64,000 nt of DNA from Podocnemis expansa. Lineage: Eukaryota > Chordata > Testudines > Podocnemididae. The translations under genes were made by a program, and so were the position numbers. The notes under the pieces are model-generated. The model had not been told where the DNA came from, ran no database searches, and worked only from the letters and a program-made list of their open reading frames with translations. The DNA lies in the NCBI GenBank assembly GCA_007922195.1, contig ML681964.1, forward strand, positions 8,622,597-8,686,596. Reading direction: 5' to 3'. Shown in pieces: positions 44,816 to 55,760 of the stretch (the first letter of the stretch is position 1; each line of letters begins with the position of its first letter).

Positions 44816-47800
44816 AGGAAATGAAGATGTTTCGAGGGCCTTTATATCTTTTCCCTTGTTGGTGGATGCTCTTTGTCTTAGCTTGTCAAAGTTTACAGGA
44901 AGAAGATAGAATCCAGGGTCACATGAGTCAGTGACATGTCCATATATGCTTTGTTAAGTCATAGAAGTAGCAATTATTCATTCTGACTCAGATGTCCACA
45001 GGAAGGCTCACTGATGGGGATAAGCTCATTCTACAGCCCATAGTGACAGCTAAGTGTCCTTTGATAGGCCATCAATGGCATTGCTCATTCATAATGTAAT
45101 CAGACTGGCTCCTGATTATTCCAAGAGCACACATTTGAAATCCAGATGGATAATCATACATCTATCTATCTATAACTTCAGATACAACGATGAGAGATGC
45201 AAATAAAAAGGATAATCCATCTTATAGACTAACCTTTCCATTGATATCTTATGAGACACCCTTTGGGTAAGATTTGTTGAAATTATACAACAGTAGTAGC
45301 AACAACAACATGCATGGTAATATTTTAATCATAAAATGTTACAAGTTCTTTTTTCATTTCTACTCTAATCTCTTAAACTGGTGTCTGCTAGTCAAGAAAG
45401 TTTCACTCAGAAATAGAAGCATTCTGGTTAAGAGTTCCTCCATGTATAGTTTGCATAACAGCTCAAGTTCAGAGCCTTGAAAAGACTTAAAAACATGCTT
45501 AGCTTTAAGCATGTAATTAATCCCACTGAACTCACATGCTTTAAGTTAGGCAAATCCTTAAGTCTTTGCAGGATGAAGACTAAAGTAGTACCCCAAAGTT
45601 CTTTCTAAGTTGACAGCACTGTATGTAAATTAAAGGCACTAGTGGCATTTTAGCAACATTTGGGTGAGATGATGGTAAAAGAGCTAGAACACTGATGTTT
45701 TTGAATGTACTGTATGACATCTTCTGCTTCTGCCAATATAAATGATGGAGTACCGTAGCTTGCTTACTTTAAAGAAAAAAGCAGTCCCTTTAAGAAAGCA
45801 ATAAAAATATTTGGATTATTTATCTGTGTTTTAATGAGACTGGGAATAGGAATTGTGTAATTCATGAGCAGTGATCAGCATATTAGTGAAATATATTGCC
45901 TCATTTGGTCTCAAACGTGGTTACCACAGCTCACATTCACCATCAACATTAGGTGGGAAAGAAAACCCTCCATAAAATTAATAAATGTATAAATTAAATT
46001 AAAACATATTCTGAGTCTGGCATGCAGTCACGCTTCACCACTGCTTTCATTTCTATGAAAGCACCTTTCAGTAATTGCTCCCTCTCTTTGCTCAATGGTG
46101 CATTAGGCAGTTTGGTACACTGGACAGGGCATCTGAGATGGAGTAAGGAAACCACTGCTCTGTTTCTAGTTTTAGTATTGATTAGCCATGCAAATTTAAG
46201 CCAGTATTTAACTATACCCCCAGTTTGTTCCTAGTAAACAAGGAGATAAATCTTATTCACCTCCCACAAGCTGCACATTTCACAGCCAAACTGGCACCTC
46301 CTCCTTGTCATTTTGGGGTCTGGCTCAAGCCGATACTCCTATCCATAGTTTGCACACCATCACTTTGTCTCTGCTTCCAATCATGGCCAAGTTCTTGACT
46401 TTCAGAACCATAGTGTCCTCTTCATGACTCAGGCCTCCCACAAGGTTGCCATCCTCATTTCTCCCTTTTGAGAGAGGGTATTACAGTCCTATTGTCCACC
46501 CACTTCCCCACTGATGAGTGGGGTGAGCTGGGCCCACCTGTTCTTTGTCTCCCAATCTAAAAACTGTATAAATAGCAGCCTCCTGCTGCACCTCTTCACC
46601 TTATGTTGATGCCACTATATCTCCCACTACCTCCCCTCAGCCCTAGCACCTTCACCTCAGAGTGCCTAGCTGCTCAGTCCTGCAGTCAGACAGGAATACC
46701 ATTTTGTTCCCGTTCCCAGTCCCAGGTAGCAGCTGCTCTGCTCAAGATGCTTGCAGTTCTCTGAGCCCATTTGTCACTTCCTGAGCTTTGAACAGCAACT
46801 AACAGACTCTGGCCTGAAGCTTACTTTTATGTGAGTCTGTTGAGCTCTGATTGGCTGCACCTTGTAACCTCCCCCTGACTGGTTGCTTTCCATGCAGCCT
46901 CTCTGATTTATTTAAGGACTCATCTCCACTGTTCCTCACAGGACAGGGCATGCTTAACCTTCTGTACGCTACATTTAAATGCTTTGTGATCTGTGGATGA
47001 AAAAGCACTACACAAGTCTAAGTAGTACTACTAAAATTAGAAAAAAAAATCCAGTTATTTGTCTACCTGCTAGATTTCTGTGCATGTATTAGTAGTTAGA
47101 TATGTAGACTGGGTGGAAGGGTGTTCCACTCCCACAATTAGTTAGTTAGGTTTTTTAATTCCAGTATTTGTGCTGACAAGTTATTACAAAGTGAACATCT
47201 GTGTGTGCAAACAGGTGCATTTGCTTTAAAATAATATTTTGTTCCCCCTGTGAATGGATAGCTACAGTTTGGAGACCTTTGCAGTAGAAGAAAAAGAAAT
47301 TACTAATCATCCCATAGATTTTGCTGTTATCAGAATAATTTAAGGCAAAAACCAAGTTATAAATTTCTTCTGCCCAGTATCCATTCATCTCATTCTCTGA
47401 CCATGAAGGATGGATGAATGTCTCTCCTCTTCAATCAGTGACAGCAGTGCAGATTTGTTTATAATAAGGCCCTACATTAAGTGTTGCTGTCTCCTGCCTA
47501 CCCCCTAAGTTATACCTGGCCGCAGTGATCAATTTTAAGGGAAACATGAACAGAATCAGGATGACAGGAGCTATAATTATGATCTACAACTTTTGAGGGG
47601 TGTGAAATTTTGTTCCTAAACAACTTGGCATTGTCCTTATTTTCCACCTCACTGATCTCCTTTTATAGTCTCGACTCTTTACATGTTTGCTTTTCTTTCC
47701 CCCTCTTAACTCCTTCAACTTATAGCAGTTGTGCTGAATGCTGATGAGCAAAACTTGTTTCCAGCCAGTCATTTACAAGTAATCACTTTGAGCACCAAAT

Positions 47801-48095
47801 TTTGAGTGCATTTGTTAAGAAAATTTGGAAGCTGAGCAAACCTTGAAACTCAATAGTTTGTCTGGTGTGCATGGATAGCAGCTATGTCCATTCTTCAGCC
47901 ACTCTCCATAGGTGATGATGCTATACACGCAAAAGATTTTACAAAGAAGGATTTGCTACAGAATTGGTAATGCTAAAGTTAAAAACTGTAATTTTTGTAT
48001 ATCTCTTATTCCTGCTGAATCAACTGGAGATTGACATTGAGTGGTACAGTAGCAACAAAAAGAGCTTAACAGCACATGACACAGTATTAGTGATT
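44816..48095. other. Unassigned sequence
   Basis: No gene recognised. 44820-44940 contains 'agaatccagggtcacatgag', perhaps an old repeat. 46975-47035 ('gctttgtgatctgtggatga', 'aagcactacacaagtctaag') resembles a MIR-like SINE tail. 46550-46960 is promoter-like, with a TATAAATAG at 46567 and a CCAAT-like 'ctgattggctg' near 46846; it might be an LTR, but I cannot show paired ends. Confidence 0.35.
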
Positions 48096-48300
48096 CACAG
48101 ATTCATAGATTTTAATGTCAGATGGAAACAAAATGATCATCTAGTCTGACCTTCTGCACAATGCAGGCCATAGAACCTTCCACCCTCTCCTTCCATAGAC
48201 AGTTAATCTGTGACTGAGTCATTGAAGTCCCCAAATCATGGTTTAAAGACTTCCAGGTACAGAGAAACCACCAGCAAGTGACCTATATCTCATGCTACAG
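48096..48300 (-). mobile_element. CR1 LINE 3' fragment
   Basis: 'cagattcatagattttaatg', 'gatcatctagtctgacctt', 'atgcaggccatagaaccttc', 'ggtttaaagacttccaggta' and 'ccagcaagtgacc' are the minus-strand CR1 3' end common in turtles. Confidence 0.75.
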
Positions 48301-48491
48301 GGGAATGATGGTATACATTAATAAGAAAAAGTTATTTTCTTACCATTAAAAGCTTTTAAATTAAGTCTTGGAATTACAAGTCTGTGAAACAGATTCTCAG
48401 CTGATATAGATCAGCATAGCTTCACTCATACCAGGTGCCACTTATACCAGTTGAGTATATGGCTTACCACCATTTATGAAAAAGGATTCTT

Positions 48492-48739
48492 GGACCATGT
48501 CTAAATTACCACTTATTTTGAATAAGCCACCCCTGAGTGACGTAAATTATATCAACTTAAGCACTAGTGTAGGCAGCACTATGACATAGCTACTGCTTCT
48601 CATGGAGGTGGCTTTATTCTGACAACAGGAGAGCTCTCTCTCCCCCATCAGCATAGTAGAGCATCTTCACCAGATGCGCTACAGCAGCAAAGTCCCCTGG
48701 ATGCAATTGTGCTGATGTACACTTCTAGTGTGCACTAGC
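48492..48739. mobile_element. Degenerate MITE of the CCATGTCTACAC type
   Basis: Starting 'ggaccatgtctaaattacca' and ending 'ctagtgtgcactagc', it follows a known palindromic reptile element through 'cacccctgagtgacg', 'catagctactgcttctcatg', 'gaggtggctttattctgac' and 'ggagagctctctctccc'. CTT flanks both ends if the element is taken as ending at 48739. Its ends resemble the TCTACAC ends of the other MITEs, but its interior has no TCGA palindromes. Confidence 0.6.
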
Positions 48740-48965
48740 CTTCGATTAAGGTGACCTTTCTTGACAAACCACACATGCAGTTAAATTTCCAAAAGGACTG
48801 GGATTTGGCATCATTTTTGCAACTGAAAAATAATTTAAACAAAGATTAGTCTACTAACACCTCTACCTGCTTTGCAGGTAAGTATTTTGAGCTGTTAGTA
48901 TGCAGATTTGTAGTTGTCAATCAACGCATTGATAAATTACAGCAACAGAGGTGAAACTGCCTTGA

Positions 48966-49935
48966 TGAGTTCCAAAGGGCCAGCCATGTTAGTCTAGTAA
49001 ACCAAAAAAAAAAAGCAAGGAGTCCTGTGGCACTTAAAGACTAACAGATTTATTTATCGCATGAGCTTTCATGGGAGAAAATCCCACTTCATCAGACGTT
49101 TTGAAGGGGGGAACTTACAGAATTGGATGAAAATAAATGCAGGGGAGTGTAAGATATGGGATCAGGTCATACTGCAACAGCAAATCAGAACATTTGTAAT
49201 GATTCAGGCTCTAGGAAACAGCACATAGAGGAGGGTGAAGTCAAATTACCTGTTATAATGTAAAAAGAATCCATAGCCACGATTCAGCTCTGCTTGCACA
49301 CAGTTTAATTTGCATATTAGTTCAATTTCAGCTGTTTCTCTTTAGAAGTCTTGATGCCCCATTGCTTTTCTTGAGGATCATCGTTAACAAATCATTAATG
49401 GAGTGATTAGGAAGATGGAAGTGCTCAGCAACTGCTTTTTTTGTATGCTGTGATTTCTGATGTCAGTTTTGTGCCCATTTATTCTTCTGTGTAGGGATTG
49501 TCCTGTTTGTCCAATGTATTAGGTGTGGGGGCATTTCTGGCACATGATGGCATAGATCACATTAGTGGAGGAGCAGGTGAATGATCCTTTGATGTAGTAG
49601 CTGGCTTGATTAGGTCCTGTGATGGTGTCTTTTGTGCAGATATGTAGACAAAGTTGGCAGCATGGTTTGTTGCAGGGAAATCTGCCTGCTTTAATGTTTC
49701 TGTTGTTAGGCCTGCAGTTGTTGGTGAGTATCTGTTTAAGGTTCAGGGGTTGTTGTAGGTGAGAAGAGGTCTGTCTCTCAAGGCTAGAGAGAGTGAGGGG
49801 TCATCTTTTAAAATAGGCTGGACATCCTTAATCATCTGTTCCAGAGGTCTGACTTGAAGGTTGTATGTGGTGACCAGTGGCGTTCTATTTTTTTTTTTCT
49901 TTTTGGGCATTTCCTGAGTATGAAAGTGAACTTCT
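48966..49935 (-). mobile_element. Penelope-like retroelement, minus strand
   Basis: Starting from the 3' terminus ('ttccaaagggccagccatgt') and running leftward in element terms, this copy contains the 3' untranslated part (48966-49260), the GIY-YIG region (about 49320-49560; minus-strand YIGQTGQSLH) and the linker with CNKPCC..C (about 49600-49700). It extends further 5' than the copy at 4757, to near the C-terminal edge of the reverse transcriptase. A stop precedes YIGQTG (cccacacctaatacatt on the coding strand), so it is a pseudogene. Confidence 0.82.
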
Positions 49936-51576
49936 TTGCTTCAGGTATGGGGGTAACATTGTACTCTAGTTCATACATAAGTAAGAATTGTTAGATTCAA
50001 ACTGATAGCAATTTGAGGATTTTTCAGGTCTCCCCATCCTGGGTTAGCCTATTGTGGCAATGAGTGAACTGTTTAACTAAGATTGTGGGGAAAAGTGACA
50101 AAGAAAAGAAATTGCATTTGTGCCTTTGCAGTAACATGCACAGAGACATGCTCTCCCACTGTTGGTAATTTTCCACTCTCTGGTAGCATATTATTTTGTT
50201 TTCACTATCACAATGTGGAAGTTGCTTCATATCAATCACTTTACTTTTTCTTTCACAAAAGAGAATATCAATTCGTTTTACTAATATTTTGAAATGGAAA
50301 GCTGATAGTCATGAGGAAGGTTGCTGATATGACAAAATGGACTCTGAGACAAATTTGACAGAAGTAATCTGTATTTTGCTTTCAGTCTGTTCACTCAACA
50401 CACAATAGGATTGGAATCTCCACACCTCATGCAGGCTTTCAAGCCTGGGAGTCTTGTTAGGTTGGATGGCTAAGCTATTGTTTCTCTAGAGTCCGGGAAT
50501 TGACATAATTTATTCTTTTACCCATAACTTTGCTTTATTTGCTCTCTGATTTCTCTGTAGTACACAGGATAATTACTATAAATTAAATGATCAGTGTAAC
50601 TGCTCGTCTCAACCTGAACTTTCTACTGTGAATTACACAGCTCCCTCTAAACATTCACAGTGAAGGAAGCAAAAATATTTATGTTAATGACAACATACTC
50701 AAACATGTGTGTGCAACTTGCATTGAAGTCACTGGAAGCTGTGCCTGTATGCTAATGAACAAAATTTGTGCCAAAGCGAGCTCCAATATCAGAACATTGG
50801 TTCATATGCAAGACACCAAGTTACAGGTATGACACCCATAAGTTCTTTCAATTTCATTAGTCTTCATATTTTCCTTAAGGCATTTAGGGAGGGGAAGAAA
50901 GAGGGAATGTTCTGGCAGCAAATACTATTCCTAGTTCTCCAGGTCGGAAGCCAGACCTAAAACTTTTCTCCACAAAGTACTTTGATGAACAGTGTTAGTG
51001 AAATCAGCAAAACCACAGATCCAAACTACTCTAAACACAACTGAACACAGCAGCTCAGGCTCATCTATAAACAAAATCTCAGTGGTAATGGGAAAGCAAT
51101 AACTTGCTTTGGATGTTGAAACACAGTGACCTATCTTCTGAATTAGGCTGGGTTGATGATCCATCAGAATTTGCCGGATCTATGAATGGGAATCTTTCAG
51201 GCATTATAATCTGCTGGTTTTATGTTGATATGCCTTGTTCATTACATTTAACAATTTGGAACTAACTTTGTTGCAGACTGAGAGCCAGTATGGCAGTTAG
51301 CTTGGGAACTGAAATGTCACTGAGACAGAAAAGACACGCATGAAAGAAAATGTGTCAAGGATATGAAATGGCAAGCTTGTTTTGGTGGCCTGCATGCCAA
51401 AGTAATTGAAGTAGCGTGTAGTGTTTTGATGCAGCCAAATGAAATATGTGCACAATGAGCTGAGACCAAACTTACAAAAACAAGCCTGTATCTTCACTTT
51501 CTTGTATTTTCTAATAAGCTATTCAGTGCAAATACACCAGTAGCAGCAGCAGCAGCCTTGGACAAAGACAACAAAT
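49936..51576. other. Unassigned sequence
   Basis: No gene or repeat recognised except a short CAG run at 51540-51557. Confidence 0.4.
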
Positions 51577-51651
51577 GAGAACATTCCATTGGAGAACATT
51601 CCAGAAGAGAACGTTCCATTAGAGAACATTCCAAAAGAGAATGTTCCATCT
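51577..51651 (+). repeat. Five-unit 15-bp tandem repeat
   Basis: Units GAGAACATTCCANNN start at 51577, 51592, 51607, 51622 and 51637. The first 12 bases are nearly invariant (ACATTCC, ACATTCC, ACGTTCC, ACATTCC, ATGTTCC) and the last three vary. Each unit contains GAA-NN-TTC; three contain ACATTCCA. Confidence 0.92.
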
Positions 51652-52352
51652 CCCTCAAGCTCTTCCCCTCCCCCACCAGTCCCTGACCACTTTTTACCTG
51701 AAGAATGTGACCTAGCGTCCTTAAACTCAAAATCTTTTTTAAAACCATGAGTTTACATTAAATCTTCTAAGGTTTTCATTACAAATGTTTAAAGAAGTTT
51801 ATAAAGATGTTCAGGAAAGTGTATGTGGGTAGGCAGAGGGATTCCATGTGGCAGAAAAGTTCTGTGTGATGTTGCCTGTTTCAAAGGGAAAATGAAATAT
51901 CTGATTGAAACTGTGGAATTCAAGAGACATACTGTATTAAAAATAAATTGAGCTGCTGCAGTCAAGGGACAGCATAAGTCATATAAAACTAGGAGTACAA
52001 TACTGGTCCTTCAGGTGCTAAAACCTCAGACTTCCATTTTCACTGCAAGAAATTTCCTTTACTCTTAGTAGAAGCAGATCCCTTCTCCTGCCTTTGACCA
52101 GTTTCTCCAGAGCAATATCACTTCTGTACTCACACCCAAACCTGATACTTTGCTGTATGATATTGAGATGTGTCAAATAAGCCTTATTCTACTCGAGGAT
52201 ATTGATGTTGGGGTACCAAACAAAGCAACTTTTTGCAGGTGTGGAGAAACAATATGTAACTGAATGAATAGGTGTGATTTTTTTTTCCCTGTGCATTAAA
52301 TGGAGGTACTTAAATTTTGCTGGAGGAAGTAAGTTGATCCTTTGGCACTGTA
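51652..52352. other. Unassigned sequence
   Basis: No gene or repeat recognised. Confidence 0.4.
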
Positions 52353-52355
52353 ATA

Positions 52356-52931
52356 GGGTAGGTCTACACTGGAACCATAGGTCAACTTAACCTCCCTTAA
52401 GTCGATCTAAGGGACTCCAGGAGCTAACTGGGCTTGTGTTAAGTTGACCTTAAGCAAGAGCTTAAGTCAACTTAGGAACACCCACTCCTAAGGCCGACTT
52501 AAGAGTTAAGTCAACCTAGGAACCGGGCCCTGATCCAGCTCTGGGGCCTGATCCGACTCCTGCCGCTGCTGGCAGGTGGCGGGGAGGTGGATCCGGCCCC
52601 AAGCTGTTTGCTGCAAGTGGCAGGGAGCTGTGAGCCAGCTCCTGCCACTGCTGGCAAGTGGGAAAGAGCCCAATCTGGCCCTGAGCCACCTGCCATAAGC
52701 AGCAGGGTGCTTGCGGCATGGGGCTCGGTGCCGGATCCGGTTTCGCATTGCTTGCCAGAGGCATCAGGAGCTGGATCTGGCCCCTGGAGCTGGATCGGGG
52801 CAGGGAGTGGGGTAGGGGGCAGGGCCCAGGCCCAGGGTATGTCTACACTGTCTCTGTTGTAGACATACCCTGAAACTGACCTAACAAGTTTATTAAGTTG
52901 ACTTCAAAGGGCCCCCAGTGTAGACATTGCC
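52356..52931. mobile_element. MITE (TTAAGTCGACTTAA type) with GC-rich core
   Basis: It starts GGGTAGGTCTACACTGG and ends CCAGTGTAGACATTGCC, flanked by exact ATA at 52353-52355 and 52932-52934. The left 150 bases carry 'gtcaacttaac', 'cttaagtcgatctaag' and 'cgacttaag' palindromes; a short version remains at the right. The centre is GC-rich with a repeated 'gccactgctggcaagtggg' theme and open frames in several phases that look like chance. Confidence 0.82.
52835..52870. repeat. Tiny hairpin of two MITE termini
   Basis: GGGTATGTCTACACTG is followed after six bases by TGTAGACATACCC, so two terminal repeats face each other with almost no interior. It lies inside the larger MITE. Confidence 0.8.
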
Positions 52932-52934
52932 ATA

Positions 52935-54149
52935 GATACCTAAAACCCCTTTGGATTACTGGGTAAGTAATAGTATCTTGTTAGGATGAATTTTCTGGAG
53001 TAACAGCATTTCTAAAGTGACAACTTTAAAAGGCCTGGATGTATATGTACCATATATTCTGGGATTTTCTGATTTCTCATTCTTCTTTGTGTGACCTGTG
53101 TGTTACTGTAAAAGGAGAATCAAAGTGCACACAGGGACCTTAGTATATAATTGTTATGCAAATCTGCAATTGCTATAAACTTTACAAGACTTTGTGATTT
53201 CCTGTTCATTTTATAGTATAGCAATTTTCTTTAGTCTCCCTCATTACTGCAGTTCAGTGCATGCCTGACTTTGGTGCGCAATGCTATTTTTATTTTTCTG
53301 TTTGGCATTGTCATTCACAATGAATAACCCCATGAACAAAGCACATGCTCAGAATGTTCAGCTGATCATTTTCAGACTAAGCTTGACTCTTCTGCATTGT
53401 TTTAAAATTATGAAGAATCTCAAATTATTGTCATTTATAGGGTATTAACTTTCTTAGTCTATTAGAAACAGCCGTTAGATACATCAGAGGATTCGAGTGG
53501 GTTATTACTTTGAAGCAGATGTTAAAGAGAATGGGACAATAAACAGCTGTTGCCATTAGAGGTATTGTGGGCATATTTAAGTATCTGCATGGCTCTGGTT
53601 CAACATTACAAGGATCTAGCCACAGCTTGTTAGTGAGACGTTATTATTTAGAAAAACTAGCTTCCCACAACAGGTTCACAAAATAAATATGTGCTTTTCT
53701 CATACAAATTACTTCATTTTGCATAATTGTTTAAGCAACAGGGAATCTTAAATGAAATACGCAATAGGGAATTAATAAATGGGAGGGTGAGACTTGTGTA
53801 CCAGACTGAATAATGGTTCATATGAAAATCTTGCCTTAAAAATGAAGTACAAAGTAAAATCTTCAGGTTGCCCTCTGCATAGTTTGTTGGGTGGGAAGCG
53901 AGGGGAAGGTTAAGGGTCATCTGATGACAATGGGATCACCACCTCTGAGGAAAGTGGGTAAGTAACTAATTCCCCCCATCACCACTCTCCAAAGCCATGT
54001 TAGATAAGTAGGATGATCCTGGAAATAATACGTTCAGAGGACTGTCTTTTAAGATCAAGGCTCCGCAGCAGACCTGCCAACAAGGTATCAGTAAAAACTA
54101 AGAGAGGAAAAAAACAGTTGTAAGCAAGACAAGAGAAGTACTTCTTCCA
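52935..54149. other. Unassigned AT-rich sequence
   Basis: No gene or repeat recognised. Confidence 0.4.
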
Positions 54150-54301
54150 TTCTACTTCATGCTGATAAGGCCTCAACTGAGCTATTGTTTCCAGTCCTAG
54201 ACATTTCAGGAAAGATATGGACAAACTGGATAAAGTCCAGAGGAGAGCAACAAAAAAATTATTAAAGGTCTATAAAACATGATCTATGCAGAAAAATCTT
54301 T
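54150..54301 (+). mobile_element. CR1 LINE 3' region, left part
   Basis: 'ctgataaggcctcaactgag', 'catttcaggaaagatatgga', 'aaactggataaagtccagag' and 'gagcaacaaaaaaattatta' match CR1 ORF2 C-terminus. Interrupted by an LTR at 54302. Confidence 0.8.
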
Positions 54302-55342
54302 TGTGATAGGCTGCTCCCCAGATCCAGTCCAGTGTACCACTGTGGCCCCCCCAATTCCCACTCTTGAACCCAGATTCACTCTGCTTTGTCAGGAGAGCAC
54401 TCACTCCTGAGTCAGTCCACTTCAGTCTCTCGCGTGCAATCAGTCCCAAGAAGTGGGTATATGCCCACTGGCTACTTGAGGGACAGTCCCCAAGTGAGCA
54501 CCCCTGGACCCAGTTACCTCACTGAGAGCCACTGTCCTACAGGGATTGGGACCCACTCTCAATCACTGTACACTGAAGTCTCCCCATTTAACAAAGAAAT
54601 GGATCATGCCCAGCCTTCTTCACTCATGCCCTCTAAAGTCCACGCAGCTTTAGATAAAACAAGTACCAGCTTATTGATCAGATTACTATTTTAAGTGAGA
54701 AAATGGCCAATCAAGGAAGAATCATAATATAAATGAGTCAGGAGTGACCACAGGGAAATAAAAGGTAGAACACACATACTAAACTAATCTCTCTACCTAA
54801 ACTGACCTCACAGACCAAGTTTGTGCTCAAGATGTTTGCTTGCCAGATGTTTGTACGGCCAGTCTCTGCCTGAGAACAGGTAGGGCCCAGATCTTGCTTG
54901 AAGTTGTTTCAAGCTGGAGATTCCTGGGCAAAAAGCCCCAAATTGTTCCATGTGTCTCTCTTTGTTTCTAAGCCTCCTTGACCCCTCCCTTTCTAGGCAG
55001 AGGTGGTCTCTGTGTCCTGTTTAAGCCATAGACCTCAATTAGCATGCTCTTTGTTGCCTCTTCTCGGTATTTGCTTGCTCACAGCCGTGGCTGTTTTCAT
55101 TCTGCCGGAAAAGAGTTCTGTCTGTCTCCTTCCTGAGCCATGCAAAACATGCCATATATCTGTGCACATACATGATGCTGCTGGAAACCCGATACCAGAG
55201 CAATCAGGTGAAATAGGTTATGAGCATTCGTAAAGAGACCTTGCATGGCCTAACTGGCATACGATTGTACAATCACAGTGCATAAGCAAACAAAAAAGTT
55301 AAGCAGATTCCCTAGGAGTGCATAGGCATGCATCCTGTCACA
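54302..55342. mobile_element. Probable solo LTR (about 1.04 kb) inside CR1
   Basis: It begins TGTGATAGG and ends CCTGTCACA, a 9-bp imperfect inverted repeat with TG..CA limits. The flanks are CTTT (54298-54301) and CTTA (55343-55346), a 4-bp duplication with one change. Removing it rejoins the CR1 sequence. There is no internal coding region, so it is most simply a solo LTR of an endogenous retrovirus; which strand it is on is not clear. Confidence 0.7.
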
Positions 55343-55760
55343 CTTAAAAAATGAGTTTGTTTAGTCTGAAGAAGAGAAGGGTGAGTGTGTTCATGAGAAC
55401 AGTTTATGGAAACATATTTACAGAAACAGTTCTTACAAGGAGGAAGGTGAAATGTTGTTCTCTTAACTGCTGAGGCTAGAACAAGAAACAATTTGCATAA
55501 AGTGCAAAACAAGGGAGATTTAAGTTGACCATTACCAAAGTTTTGTAACTGTCAGGGTAGCTAAGCACTGGAGAAAATTGCCTACAATGATGTTTGAATC
55601 TGTTGTTGCAAGTTTTTAAGAAGAGGTTACACAAACATCTGTCAGGAATGGTCTAGTTATTACTTAGGCTTGCCTTAAGTGCAGGGGACTTGACTAGTTG
55701 ACCTGTGGAAGTTCCTTCCTGTCTTGCACGTCTGAGTTTATTACCTTACTGTTGCAAATG
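55343..55760 (+). mobile_element. CR1 LINE 3' region, right part
   Basis: 'gagtttgtttagtctgaaga', 'acaaggaggaaggtgaaatg', 'agcactggagaaaattgcct' and 'tttaagaagaggttacacaa' continue the CR1 from 54301. Confidence 0.78.

Noticed and set aside
51494..51748. Minus-strand frame with repeated ECS/MERSLL units
   Set aside because: It is simply the translation of the 15-bp tandem repeat, which keeps frame because 15 is a multiple of three.
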